A stretch of 20,855 bases of DNA from CAZFDE01 sp964517795 (GTDB taxonomy: Bacteria; Planctomycetota; Phycisphaerae; Sedimentisphaerales; Anaerobacaceae). The stretch is from the NCBI GenBank assembly GCA_964517795.1, contig CAZFDE010000046.1, positions 1 to 20,855 of the forward strand, written 5' to 3'. Made by a program: the position numbers and the translations under genes. The first letter of the stretch is position 1. The number at the start of each line of letters is the position of its first letter. The notes under the pieces are model-generated. The model saw nothing but the letters and a program-made list of their open reading frames with translations, was not told where the DNA came from and ran no database searches. Shown here piece after piece: positions 1 through 7,689 of this stretch.

Positions 1-1
1 C

Positions 2-76
2 GGTGCGTACCAGGATCAAAAACGTAATGTTCTGACAAGAGTCCAGCAGATCGTGTCTGATAATTGGCTGGATTAA
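2..76 (+). CDS. C-terminal end of an unidentified protein (partial)
   Basis: An open frame enters from the left edge and ends at TAA 74-76, giving the last 24 residues of a protein (ending QQIVSDNWLD). The next gene starts 21 bases later on the same strand, so it is probably the upstream member of the same operon. Too little is visible to name a family. Confidence 0.5.
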   Translation, partial: GAYQDQKRNVLTRVQQIVSDNWLD

Positions 77-97
77 TCTGTGTATTGAAACGATAGA

Positions 98-1570
98 ATG
101 ATGTTGAACTCGCGAAAAAAACTATATGTGGTCCTGACGATGTGTATCGGCTCGGTTGCGGCGGCGACGGTGATGACAATCGCCGCCCTGACCGCCGGTT
201 CGGGCGCGTACCCGATGACCGGACGATACCAGATCATCGTCTCGTGTGTGGTTTCGGTGGCGGCTGTGAGCTGGCTGAGTGGATTGTTGATTCGGTTGGT
301 TCGCCAGGTCACAGCCGTTACCCGCCAACTGAGCCGACCGAACGGCGATGTCGGTCGAATCAGTTCATCGGGGATGTTGGCGGAACTGGGCCGGGCGTTC
401 GGTCAATACCGAGATCGAATCGACCGGGAAAAAAGCCAATTGCAGGAAAATGTCAAGCAAATGCAATTGCAGCTTCAACTCAGTCATGCCCAGCAACTGC
501 ATACCGAAGCGATCATCTACAGTATTCGCGATGTGGTGGTGGTGATCGACGAATATGATAAGCTGCAGATGGCGAACGAAGCGGCGGAGGCGTTTTTCGG
601 TTTCAAACTTGCTGATGCACGTCATCAGCCGATCGGCAACATCCTCCGCTCGGACCATCAGGCGTTTATCGATTTTCTGGTTCATTGCCGCAAGAATAAA
701 ACACAGGCCAGCCGTAAGGAATTGGAATTTGCAGCCGGTGACGAGATGCAGATCTTCGACTGTATTGTCTCATGTGCGTTGGGCGAGCAGGACCGAAATG
801 TCACCGGTGTGGTTGCAGTGATGCACGATATCACCCGCGAAAAAGAGATTTCGCAAATGAAAAATGATTTTGTCAGCCATGTCTCGCATGAGCTGAAAAC
901 ACCACTGGCATCGATTACGGCTTATTCGGAAATGCTGGTGGACGGTGAGGCTCAGGACGACCAGACGCGGCAGGAGTTTTACGGGGTAATCCAGAGTCAG
1001 GCCCAGCGGCTGAACCGCCTGATCGAGGATATTCTCAATATTTCCCGGATCGAATCGGGATTGATCAAAGTGGACAAACAATCTGCCAGCCTGACGATCC
1101 TGGTGGAAGAGCAGCTCAAGATGATCCGCAGTTATGCCCAGGAAAAGAATATCGAGGTGATCAGTCCCAGCCAGATCGTCCAGGAACAGGTTCTGGTCGA
1201 TGTGGACATGATTTCGCAGGTCATTGTCAATCTCCTGAGTAATGCGGTGAAATATACGCCGGCCGGCGGCACGGTTACCATCGGCACCCAGGTCGATGAT
1301 TATGCAGGGATTGTTCGCGTGACCGTCACCGATACCGGGGTTGGTATCCCCGAAGGTGATGTCGATCATGTTTTCGATAAATTCTTCCGGGTCAAAGCCA
1401 ACAACAAACAGGCGAAAGGGACCGGTTTGGGATTGAATCTGGTGAAACAGATTGTTGAGAAAGTGCACGGCGGACGGGTGTTTGTCCAGAGCCGCGTGGG
1501 ACAGGGAAGTACATTTGGATTTGAATTGCCTCTGGCTACAGCGGATGTTGCAGGTGGGGCGAAAAGCTAA
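98..1570 (+). CDS. membrane PAS-domain sensor histidine kinase
   Basis: A 490-residue PhoR/ResE/WalK-like sensor kinase. It would autophosphorylate on His and pass the phosphate to a response regulator, probably the one encoded next. Two hydrophobic segments (about residues 9-32 and 45-66) anchor it in the inner membrane. A glutamine-rich, probably coiled stretch (about 105-135) leads to a PAS domain (about 137-248). The HisKA motif SHELKTP gives phosphoacceptor His264. The ATPase domain shows the N box NLLSNAVKYTP (378-388), the G1 box DTGVGIP (412-418), the F box around FDKFF (426-430) and the G2 box GTGLGL (441-446), so it looks active. The loop between the membrane segments is only about 12 residues, so sensing is more likely through the membrane or PAS domain than periplasmic. 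Two ATGs are in tandem (98 and 101) and either could be the start. The ligand is unknown. Confidence 0.93.
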   Translation: MMLNSRKKLYVVLTMCIGSVAAATVMTIAALTAGSGAYPMTGRYQIIVSCVVSVAAVSWLSGLLIRLVRQVTAVTRQLSRPNGDVGRISSSGMLAELGRAFGQYRDRIDREKSQLQENVKQMQLQLQLSHAQQLHTEAIIYSIRDVVVVIDEYDKLQMANEAAEAFFGFKLADARHQPIGNILRSDHQAFIDFLVHCRKNKTQASRKELEFAAGDEMQIFDCIVSCALGEQDRNVTGVVAVMHDITREKEISQMKNDFVSHVSHELKTPLASITAYSEMLVDGEAQDDQTRQEFYGVIQSQAQRLNRLIEDILNISRIESGLIKVDKQSASLTILVEEQLKMIRSYAQEKNIEVISPSQIVQEQVLVDVDMISQVIVNLLSNAVKYTPAGGTVTIGTQVDDYAGIVRVTVTDTGVGIPEGDVDHVFDKFFRVKANNKQAKGTGLGLNLVKQIVEKVHGGRVFVQSRVGQGSTFGFELPLATADVAGGAKS

Positions 1571-1599
1571 AATGAATCAAAGGGACGAGGAGGCAGATT

Positions 1600-1995
1600 A
1601 TGCCAGAGAAAAAAGTACTTGTAGTCGATGATGAGATCCACATTGTGCATGTGGTCGGTATCAAACTTCGCAATAACGGATACGAGGTGCTCTCGGCGTC
1701 GAATGGATCGGAGGCTTATGATATCGCCAGTGAGGAAAAGCCGGATATTATTGTAACCGATTACCAAATGCCGGTGATGAGCGGCCTGGAACTGATCGAA
1801 AAACTGTGGGAAAATCCTGAAACAAAGGATATCCCGGTGATTATGCTCACCGCCCGCGGTTTTGCAATCGATCAACAGCAGCGCGAGCAATTGAATATCG
1901 CCGATTGTCTGAGTAAGCCGTTTAGCCCAAAAGAGCTGCTTCGGTATATCGAAGATGTGTTGTATGCGCATTCAGTTGCCCATCAAAACGGATAA
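1600..1995 (+). CDS. single-domain (CheY/Spo0F-like) response regulator
   Basis: A 131-residue protein that is only a receiver domain. The acidic pair is D10/D11, the phosphorylated Asp is D54 (motif VTDYQMP), the switch Thr is T84 and the conserved Lys is K106 (SKPF), so all catalytic positions are present. It has no DNA-binding or enzymatic output domain. The signal must pass by protein contact or phosphorelay, and the adjacent kinase and HD-GYP protein are the natural partners. A strong ribosome site (GAGGAGG, about 1586-1592) supports this start. The gene lies 29 bases after the kinase and 21 before the next gene, which suggests one transcript. Confidence 0.93.
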   Translation: MPEKKVLVVDDEIHIVHVVGIKLRNNGYEVLSASNGSEAYDIASEEKPDIIVTDYQMPVMSGLELIEKLWENPETKDIPVIMLTARGFAIDQQQREQLNIADCLSKPFSPKELLRYIEDVLYAHSVAHQNG

Positions 1996-2016
1996 TGAAT
2001 CAAGAGGGATCGATCG

Positions 2017-3654
2017 ATGTTGGAAACAGTTGTCAAAGATTTGAGTTTAATGGAGTTGCGCGGGCTTCGCAAAGCCGGCGAACGGATCAGCCGCACTGGT
2101 ATTGCCTTTGCTGTCTGCAGCAAGAGCGGCGAGGTACTGGTGTTGAGTTCACCGGATACCTATCAGCCGGATCCACTGGGAATTTCTCAGGCGGCGATCG
2201 AAACGATTCATCAGTGGGATCTGCAAAAAGACCCGGTTAAAACCGATTCGGTCTGGTCGGCGGATGTGGGCGATCATTATCACGCCGTTGTGTTGACCCA
2301 TGGTTGTGAAGCGATCGCCGTGATGATAATTGACAGCGGTTCGGACCACGCACCGCAGGCCGCAGCTTATCTGGACGAGATCCTGCGACTGATGGCGCTG
2401 AATTTTCAGGCCGAAAGCCAGGCTGAAATGCATATCGATAAGGTCAGTAACGAATTATCGCTGGTCTATGAGGAATTGGTGCTGCTGCATAAACTCAGCA
2501 CCAATATGAAAGTCACCGAGACGGACGCAAACTTCCTGCAGATGGCGTGCGATAACCTGACCGATATCATCAATGTCGAAGGGATCGCCATCCTGCTGGA
2601 AAAGACGATTGACGAGGACAAGCGATTGGTGCTGGCGGCCGGTTCGGGATTAATCGATGTGGACGAGCGAATGATTGCCATGCTGCACAATCGTTTAACC
2701 GATGCCCTGAATGGCGGCAACGAAGCACTGCTGGACAGCGATGTGGACGGCGATTTTAAATACGAATGGCCTGCTAATATTCACAGTATTATTGCTGTTC
2801 CGCTGACGGCCAAAGAAAATGATTTGCAGGACGGGCTGACTCACAGCCATGAGCATACCATGGGGTTAATGGTGGCGATCAATCGACTCGACAAACCGGA
2901 TTTCGACAGTATTGACGTGAAATTATTCAATTCCGTGGCGAACGGCTGTGCGGTCTTTATCGAAAACGGCCGGTTGTTTACCGATTTGAAGGAATTATTC
3001 ATCGGTGCATTAAAAGCGCTGGCCAACAGTATTGACGCCAAAGACAAATATACCCGCGGTCATTCCGAGCGCGTGGCGTTTATTTCACGCTGGATTGCCG
3101 AACGACTGGCCGAAAAAGGGAAAATGGATTACGAGCTGGTTCATCGGGTCTATCTGGCCGGATTGCTGCACGATATCGGCAAGATGGGTATCGATGAATC
3201 CGTCCTTCGAAAAGACGGCAAACTCTCCGATGACGAATACGGCCAGATCCGAAAGCATCCATCGATCGGGGCCAGTATTCTCAGTGCGATCAAACAAATG
3301 AAAGATATCGTCCCGGGTGTGCTGTATCACCATGAACGGGTGGACGGCCGGGGGTATCCCGACGGGCTCAACCAGGATCAACTGCCGCTGATGAGTAAAA
3401 TTATCGGCTTGGCCGACAGCTTCGACGCCATGACGTCGCGGCGGACCTATCGCGATGCGATGTCGCTGGAAAAAGCGATCGCCGAGATCAAAGAGGGGAT
3501 GGGCACCCAGTTTGACGAAGAAGTGGCACGCATTTTCCTCGAAAGCGATATTTACCGATTGTGGAATGTGTTGCAGGATGGTTTTTACAGCAGTGACGGA
3601 TCCGATAGTTTTATGAAATACGGAACCGTTGCAGTAGGAGCGCTGATACGATGA
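2017..3654 (+). CDS. GAF/HD-GYP cyclic-di-GMP phosphodiesterase
   Basis: A 545-residue predicted cytoplasmic phosphodiesterase that hydrolyses cyclic di-GMP. Residues 1-130 are an unassigned N-terminal region. A GAF-like ligand domain spans about 150-320. The HD-GYP domain spans about 330-515: HDIGK at 385-389 gives the metal-binding His-Asp, followed by KHP (413-415), HHER (438-441) and DGRGYPDG (443-450). The GYP triad at 446-448 is intact, so catalysis is expected. The kinase and receiver genes just upstream fit RpfC/RpfG-type logic split into separate proteins. The start is chosen from AGAGGG (about 2002-2007) before the ATG. The stop overlaps the next gene by ATGA, so the two are probably translationally coupled. 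Confidence 0.93.
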   Translation: MLETVVKDLSLMELRGLRKAGERISRTGIAFAVCSKSGEVLVLSSPDTYQPDPLGISQAAIETIHQWDLQKDPVKTDSVWSADVGDHYHAVVLTHGCEAIAVMIIDSGSDHAPQAAAYLDEILRLMALNFQAESQAEMHIDKVSNELSLVYEELVLLHKLSTNMKVTETDANFLQMACDNLTDIINVEGIAILLEKTIDEDKRLVLAAGSGLIDVDERMIAMLHNRLTDALNGGNEALLDSDVDGDFKYEWPANIHSIIAVPLTAKENDLQDGLTHSHEHTMGLMVAINRLDKPDFDSIDVKLFNSVANGCAVFIENGRLFTDLKELFIGALKALANSIDAKDKYTRGHSERVAFISRWIAERLAEKGKMDYELVHRVYLAGLLHDIGKMGIDESVLRKDGKLSDDEYGQIRKHPSIGASILSAIKQMKDIVPGVLYHHERVDGRGYPDGLNQDQLPLMSKIIGLADSFDAMTSRRTYRDAMSLEKAIAEIKEGMGTQFDEEVARIFLESDIYRLWNVLQDGFYSSDGSDSFMKYGTVAVGALIR

Positions 3655-3986
3655 AGATCAAAACACAGGACTATAACGATGTAACGGTCGTGGAAATGCA
3701 GGGCGAACTGGACAGCGAAACAGTCGATCAGTTCGAAAAAACGATTACTGAGGTAATCACCCACCAGACCAAAGGTGCGGTACTGGATCTGCGAACGACC
3801 GGTTATATCGACAGTGAAGGGCTGGAGAAGCTGCTCTGGGCGCGGGATTACTGTTTTGAGAATAACTGTCAGCTTCGCCTGGCCGGGCTGGATGAGAATT
3901 GCCGCAAAGTGCTGGAACTGACTCGGTTGGAAAACGAATTCGATCAGTATGCCGAGCTGGCCGAAGCGGTCAAAAGTTTCGCCTGA
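3651..3986 (+). CDS. STAS-domain anti-sigma-factor antagonist-like protein
   Basis: A 111-residue single STAS domain of the SpoIIAA/RsbV type. Such proteins bind and titrate an anti-sigma serine kinase or act in related partner-switching circuits. The motif YIDSEGLEKL places the phosphorylatable Ser at 55 (conserved DSxG), so control by a serine kinase is plausible. The start codon overlaps the HD-GYP stop (ATGA at 3651-3654). No RsbW-like kinase, PP2C phosphatase or sigma factor is in the window, so the partner is either elsewhere or the protein has been recruited to regulate the secretion or pilus ATPase encoded 28 bases downstream. That last role is only an inference. Confidence 0.9.
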   Translation: MKIKTQDYNDVTVVEMQGELDSETVDQFEKTITEVITHQTKGAVLDLRTTGYIDSEGLEKLLWARDYCFENNCQLRLAGLDENCRKVLELTRLENEFDQYAELAEAVKSFA

Positions 3987-4014
3987 TAAACATTAGAGCA
4001 GAAGGTGTTATGAT

Positions 4015-5733
4015 ATGACTCAGTTAACACTTGAAAATAAAACACAATTAGGCCAGTTGCTGGTCTCTCGCGGGATCGTGACCGAAGAGCAGATCCAAAC
4101 GGCGCTGTCCGAGCAGAAGGACAAAGGTCATCGCAAGCTGCTCGGCGAGCTGCTGGTCGAGATGAACTATTGCACGGAAAACCAGATCGCTTCGGCGCTG
4201 GCCGAAAGCTACGGCGTTCCCTATGCACAGGTTAATCCCAAGTTATGCGACCCCAAAGTGCTGGAGATCCTGCCGCGCGACTTTATCGAAGAGCATGTCG
4301 TTCTGCCGCTGTTCAAAGTGTATAACGTTCTGACGGTAGCGGTCAATGAGCCGACGAATGTCTTTTTGATCGACGAGATCGAGCGGATGACCGGCTGTCG
4401 GGTCCAGATTGTCTGTGCGACCGCCAAGGATATCAAGGCGACCCAGCAATCCTATCTGCCGGCCGCGAATGTCTTTGTGATCGATGATATCATCGATGAC
4501 GAGGGTCTGGAAGATTTTACCCTTATCGAGAATATCACCGAAGACATTGGCAACCTTGAAGAGATCGCCGGTCAGTCGCCGGTCGTCAAACTGGTCAATT
4601 ACCTGGTCTTTAACGCGGTTCGTGAAAATGCCAGTGATATTCATATCGAACCCGATGACAAGAACCTGCGGGTCCGCTACCGCGTTGACGGCAAACTCTT
4701 CGAGCGGCTGCGTCCGCCGTACCAGATGCATTCGGCGATCGTTTCGCGCATCAAGATCATGGCCGAACTGGATATCGCCCAGCGGCGACTGCCACAGGAC
4801 GGCGGTATCCACGTCTTGGTCGAAGGCAAACCCATCGACCTGCGCGTATCGGTCATGCCCGGCAGTTTCGGTGAAAAAGTCGTAATTCGAATCATCAACC
4901 CCCAGAAGATGTTATTTAATCTCGAATCGCTGGGTTTCTCCTATGAGAATCTCAAACTCTACCGTTCGATCATGCAGGTTCCCAATGGGGTGATCCTGGT
5001 GACCGGGCCGACCGGTTCGGGTAAGAATACCACGCTTTACGCCACGTTGGCGGAACTCAACAGCGAAGACGTGAATATCTGTACCGTGGAAGATCCGGTC
5101 GAATGCAATATTTCGGGGATCAATCAGTTCCAGGTTCATCACGGCGCCGGTTTTACCTTCTCCAGCGCATTGCGGTCGCTGCTGCGTCAGGACCCCGATA
5201 TCATCATGGTCGGTGAAATTCGCGACAGCGACACGGCCAATATCGCGGTGCAGGCGGCATTGACCGGCCACCTGGTCTTTTCAACGCTGCATACCAACGA
5301 TGCCCCCGGTTCGGTGACCCGACTGCTGGACCTGGATGTGCCGCCGTACCTGGTCAGCGCATCTTTGGTCGGTTCGCTAGCCCAGCGACTGGTGCGAAAA
5401 ATTTGCCCGAATTGTAAAAGCGAATACGAACCGCCGGCCGCGATCCGAAAAACGATCGAAAAAACCGGTAATCAGATTGAGACGTTCTATTGCGGCGTCG
5501 GCTGTAAAAAATGTCGAAATACCGGCTATGCAGGCCGGATCGCGATCCATGAGTTGTTTGTTCCCAACGATGAGATCGCCGAAATGATCAATGACCATAC
5601 GTCCCTGGTGCGACTGCGGGAAAAGGCCCTGAAAAACGGGATGATCCCGCTGATGCTCGACGGCGTCGAAAAGGTCAAGGCGGGGATCGTCTCGGTCGAA
5701 GAGGTCCTTCGCGCGACCAGTGTTGATGCGTAA
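4015..5733 (+). CDS. GspE/PilB-type secretion or pilus-assembly ATPase
   Basis: A 572-residue cytoplasmic hexameric ATPase that would power pseudopilus or type IV pilus assembly. The N-terminus (about 11-75) has the paired MshEN-like pattern LGQLLVSRGIVTEEQI and LGELLVEMNYCTENQI, a fold that binds cyclic di-GMP in MshE. A GspE N2-like domain follows, then the ATPase: SDIHIEP (207-213), Walker A GPTGSGKN (331-338), Asp box EDPVE (359-363), Walker B DIIMVGE (395-401) and His box TLHTNDA (424-430). The zinc region carries C464/C467 and C493/C497/C500. Walker A residue 338 is Asn instead of Thr/Ser. The gspF-like gene follows after 12 bases. PilB and GspE cannot be told apart here because no secretin or pilin genes are visible. 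Confidence 0.94.
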   Translation: MTQLTLENKTQLGQLLVSRGIVTEEQIQTALSEQKDKGHRKLLGELLVEMNYCTENQIASALAESYGVPYAQVNPKLCDPKVLEILPRDFIEEHVVLPLFKVYNVLTVAVNEPTNVFLIDEIERMTGCRVQIVCATAKDIKATQQSYLPAANVFVIDDIIDDEGLEDFTLIENITEDIGNLEEIAGQSPVVKLVNYLVFNAVRENASDIHIEPDDKNLRVRYRVDGKLFERLRPPYQMHSAIVSRIKIMAELDIAQRRLPQDGGIHVLVEGKPIDLRVSVMPGSFGEKVVIRIINPQKMLFNLESLGFSYENLKLYRSIMQVPNGVILVTGPTGSGKNTTLYATLAELNSEDVNICTVEDPVECNISGINQFQVHHGAGFTFSSALRSLLRQDPDIIMVGEIRDSDTANIAVQAALTGHLVFSTLHTNDAPGSVTRLLDLDVPPYLVSASLVGSLAQRLVRKICPNCKSEYEPPAAIRKTIEKTGNQIETFYCGVGCKKCRNTGYAGRIAIHELFVPNDEIAEMINDHTSLVRLREKALKNGMIPLMLDGVEKVKAGIVSVEEVLRATSVDA

Positions 5734-5745
5734 ACAAAGGCATAA

Positions 5746-6984
5746 ATGATGGCAACCGGACTCAAAGAACGACAAAAGGCGAATAAAGGCATCGATGCCG
5801 AATTTTCGCAGGAGCAGTTTGCCAGCTATCTCAAAGGCAACGGCGACCGTCGTGTCAGCGGCGATGCGAATACGCCCGCGGTGATTCCGGCCGCAGTGAA
5901 ACGGCATCGGCCCGAAGTCCTCAAGCGTGCCAAGGTCAAGCAAGCCCAGTTAATCATGTTCACCACCCAGCTTTCGGTGATGATTGACAGCGGTGTGGTG
6001 CTCAGCGATGCGCTCGATGCGATCGCCAAGCAGACCGAGCACGGGGTGTTCAAGGAAATCCTGGACAACATTACCGAACAGGTCAAAAGCGGCGAGATGT
6101 TCTCCAAGGCGCTCTCGGACTATCCCCGGGCATTCAATAAAATGTTTGTCAGCATGGTGCGGGCCTCAGAGGCATCCGGCAAAATGGTCGAGATGCTGCA
6201 GATCCTGACCGGGTATCAGAATTTCGAATCGGATACCCGCAAAAAGATCAAGGGCGCACTGACCTACCCGATCATCATGGCGCTGATGGCGGTGGCGGCT
6301 ACGGGTACGCTGATGTTTTTCGTGCTGCCGCGGTTCATGCGGATTTACGAATCCCGCGGCGCCGCGCTGCCCAAGATCACCCATGTGCTGGTCGGCTTCA
6401 GTAATTTTATCGGCAATCCGCAGAATCTGATGACCGTTGCGACTGTGCTGGTCGTTTCGGTCATGGGCTTTATCTATTTTGCGGGTACCGCGACCGGCCG
6501 CAAGGTGCTGGACCTGATCAAGATCCGGATGCCGATAATCGGCACGATGTTTGTGGATATGGTCGTTACCCGCAGTATGCGGATCCTTGCCACCATGGTC
6601 AATACCGGCGTGAGCCTCTTGGATGCGATCGAGGTCATGCAGGGTGCGTGCGACAATTATTATTTCAGCCAGCTCTGGAAGCAGGTGGACCGAAAGATCC
6701 GCGACGGCTACCAGCTCTCCGAATCGATCATGGTCTCATCGAAAGAGGGCCTAATCGCGCCCGGGATTCTGCAGATGCTTCGCGCCGGCGAAAAAAGCGG
6801 CAAGCTCGGCGATGTCTGCGATAAGGTCTCGATTTTTTACGAAAAGAAGCTTGAAAACTCCATCCGCAGCGTCATGGCGATGATCGAGCCGCTGATGATC
6901 ACAGTCCTCGGGGCAGTGATCGGCACGATTGCCATCGCATTGCTGCTGCCGGTCTTCCGCATCTCCAGCGTCATCTCGCATTAG
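5746..6984 (+). CDS. GspF/PilC-type inner-membrane platform protein
   Basis: A 412-residue polytopic protein that would couple the ATPase encoded just upstream to pseudopilin or pilin assembly. A poorly conserved, charged N-terminus (about 1-65) precedes two T2SSF domains (about 72-195 and 275-400). Membrane helices are seen near 174-196, 228-246 and 380-404, the usual three. The repeated motifs SGVVLSDALDAI with ASEASGKM and TGVSLLDAIEVM with RAGEKSGKL show the internal duplication typical of the family. Two ATGs in tandem (5746 and 5749) are candidate starts; AAAGG at 5736-5740 fits 5749 slightly better. It is the last gene of the run, with 345 bases before the next gene. Confidence 0.94.
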   Translation: MMATGLKERQKANKGIDAEFSQEQFASYLKGNGDRRVSGDANTPAVIPAAVKRHRPEVLKRAKVKQAQLIMFTTQLSVMIDSGVVLSDALDAIAKQTEHGVFKEILDNITEQVKSGEMFSKALSDYPRAFNKMFVSMVRASEASGKMVEMLQILTGYQNFESDTRKKIKGALTYPIIMALMAVAATGTLMFFVLPRFMRIYESRGAALPKITHVLVGFSNFIGNPQNLMTVATVLVVSVMGFIYFAGTATGRKVLDLIKIRMPIIGTMFVDMVVTRSMRILATMVNTGVSLLDAIEVMQGACDNYYFSQLWKQVDRKIRDGYQLSESIMVSSKEGLIAPGILQMLRAGEKSGKLGDVCDKVSIFYEKKLENSIRSVMAMIEPLMITVLGAVIGTIAIALLLPVFRISSVISH

Positions 6985-7082
6985 TTCGTGACTCGTGGCT
7001 CGGTGCTCGTGGTTTGATTCGCGTGGAGCTGAAGGTCCACCCAACGAAGCTGAAAATTCAAAGGTTAAAAGTCAAAACTGCG

Positions 7083-7116
7083 GCCCGCCTTCGCCAAGGC
7101 GACGGCGAGGCAGGCC
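7083..7116. repeat. GC-rich hairpin in the intergenic gap, likely a dispersed repeat
   Basis: The stretch can fold with CCCGCCTTCGCC (left arm) against GGCGAGGCAGG (right arm), with a small bulge and a loop of about 8 bases. The rest of the 6985-7329 gap shows short degenerate repeats of CTCGTGG (about 6990-7013) and AAAATTCAAAGG/TTAAAAGTCAAAA (about 7052-7077), and the promoter listed separately. Such mixtures look like dispersed intergenic repeats, but only one copy is in the window. The hairpin could also help end the upstream transcript, although no T-tract follows it directly. Confidence 0.4.
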
Positions 7117-7222
7117 TTTCGAGTTCGCGCAGGCCCGGTTGTGGGGCGGGGGGATTGTAACTGCTTTTTTTGCATAGGTTTATAAACATATCTTTTCGGA
7201 TTATATTTCGTTTGGAATGTGC

Positions 7223-7251
7223 TTGCATCGGTCGGGGATTTTTGTTATAGT
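7223..7251 (+). promoter_or_regulatory. sigma-70 promoter for rpsO-pnp
   Basis: TTGCAT (7223-7228) and TATAGT (7246-7251) are separated by exactly 17 bases in an AT-rich stretch. This predicts a leader of about 70 bases before rpsO. The leader contains a small hairpin, CGCTT/AAGCG (7260-7275), and a purine-rich GAGGAAAGGAA ribosome site. Confidence 0.7.
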
Positions 7252-7329
7252 ACGAAATTCGCTTTTTTGTAAGCGGTTATACTGACTGTGTTTGTTTGAG
7301 ATGAAATTGAGGAAAGGAACGCATTGTAG

Positions 7330-7596
7330 ATGTTGACAAAACAGGAAAAACAGAAAGTGATCGAGGATTTCAAGACGCACGAGGGCGATGACGGCTCGCC
7401 GGAAGTTCAGATCGCTTTATTGACTAAGCGGATTAACAGCTTAGCCGAACATTTTAAGACCCATAAAAAAGATCACTCGTCCCGGCGGGGACTGCTGAAG
7501 ATGGTCGGCGCACGGTCGGCCCTGTTGAAATACGTCCGCAATAAAGATATCCGACGCTATCGAGAGATCATTTCCCGCCTCGGACTGCGTAAATAG
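7330..7596 (+). CDS. rpsO: 30S ribosomal protein S15
   Basis: An 88-residue protein, the normal length for S15. It binds the central domain of 16S rRNA early in assembly of the small subunit. The conserved block HFKTHKKDHSSRRGLLKMV and the C-terminal IISRLGLRK are present, as is the GSPEVQIALLTKRI motif. It is followed by pnp, as in many bacteria. The leader carries a purine-rich GAGGAAAGGAA site (about 7309-7319). S15 often represses its own translation through such leaders, but no known leader structure could be confirmed here. Confidence 0.97.
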   Translation: MLTKQEKQKVIEDFKTHEGDDGSPEVQIALLTKRINSLAEHFKTHKKDHSSRRGLLKMVGARSALLKYVRNKDIRRYREIISRLGLRK

Positions 7597-7599
7597 CGG

Positions 7600-7640
7600 A
7601 TGGGCCGGATGGTGTGTGTGGACACTGCGCACCGGTTTTG
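7600..7640 (+). promoter_or_regulatory. possible hairpin between rpsO and pnp
   Basis: In the 93-base gap, GGTGTGT (7610-7616) can pair with TGCGCACC through Watson-Crick and G-U pairs, and CCGG flanks both sides. A short GGTTTTG follows. In other bacteria this gap carries a weak terminator and an RNase III site that controls pnp; a similar role here is inferred only from position. Confidence 0.3.
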
Positions 7641-7689
7641 CATGCACGAAGACGAAATGGAACGATAAAGAGAATAATGAGGCTATGTT

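Noticed and set aside
770..1468. A 232-codon minus-strand frame opposite the histidine kinase.
   Set aside because: It lies opposite the conserved HisKA and ATPase domains, and its composition is typical of an antisense shadow.
3527..3543. TGGCACGCATTTTCC as a sigma-54 promoter.
   Set aside because: It lacks the GC of the -12 element and lies inside the HD-GYP coding region.
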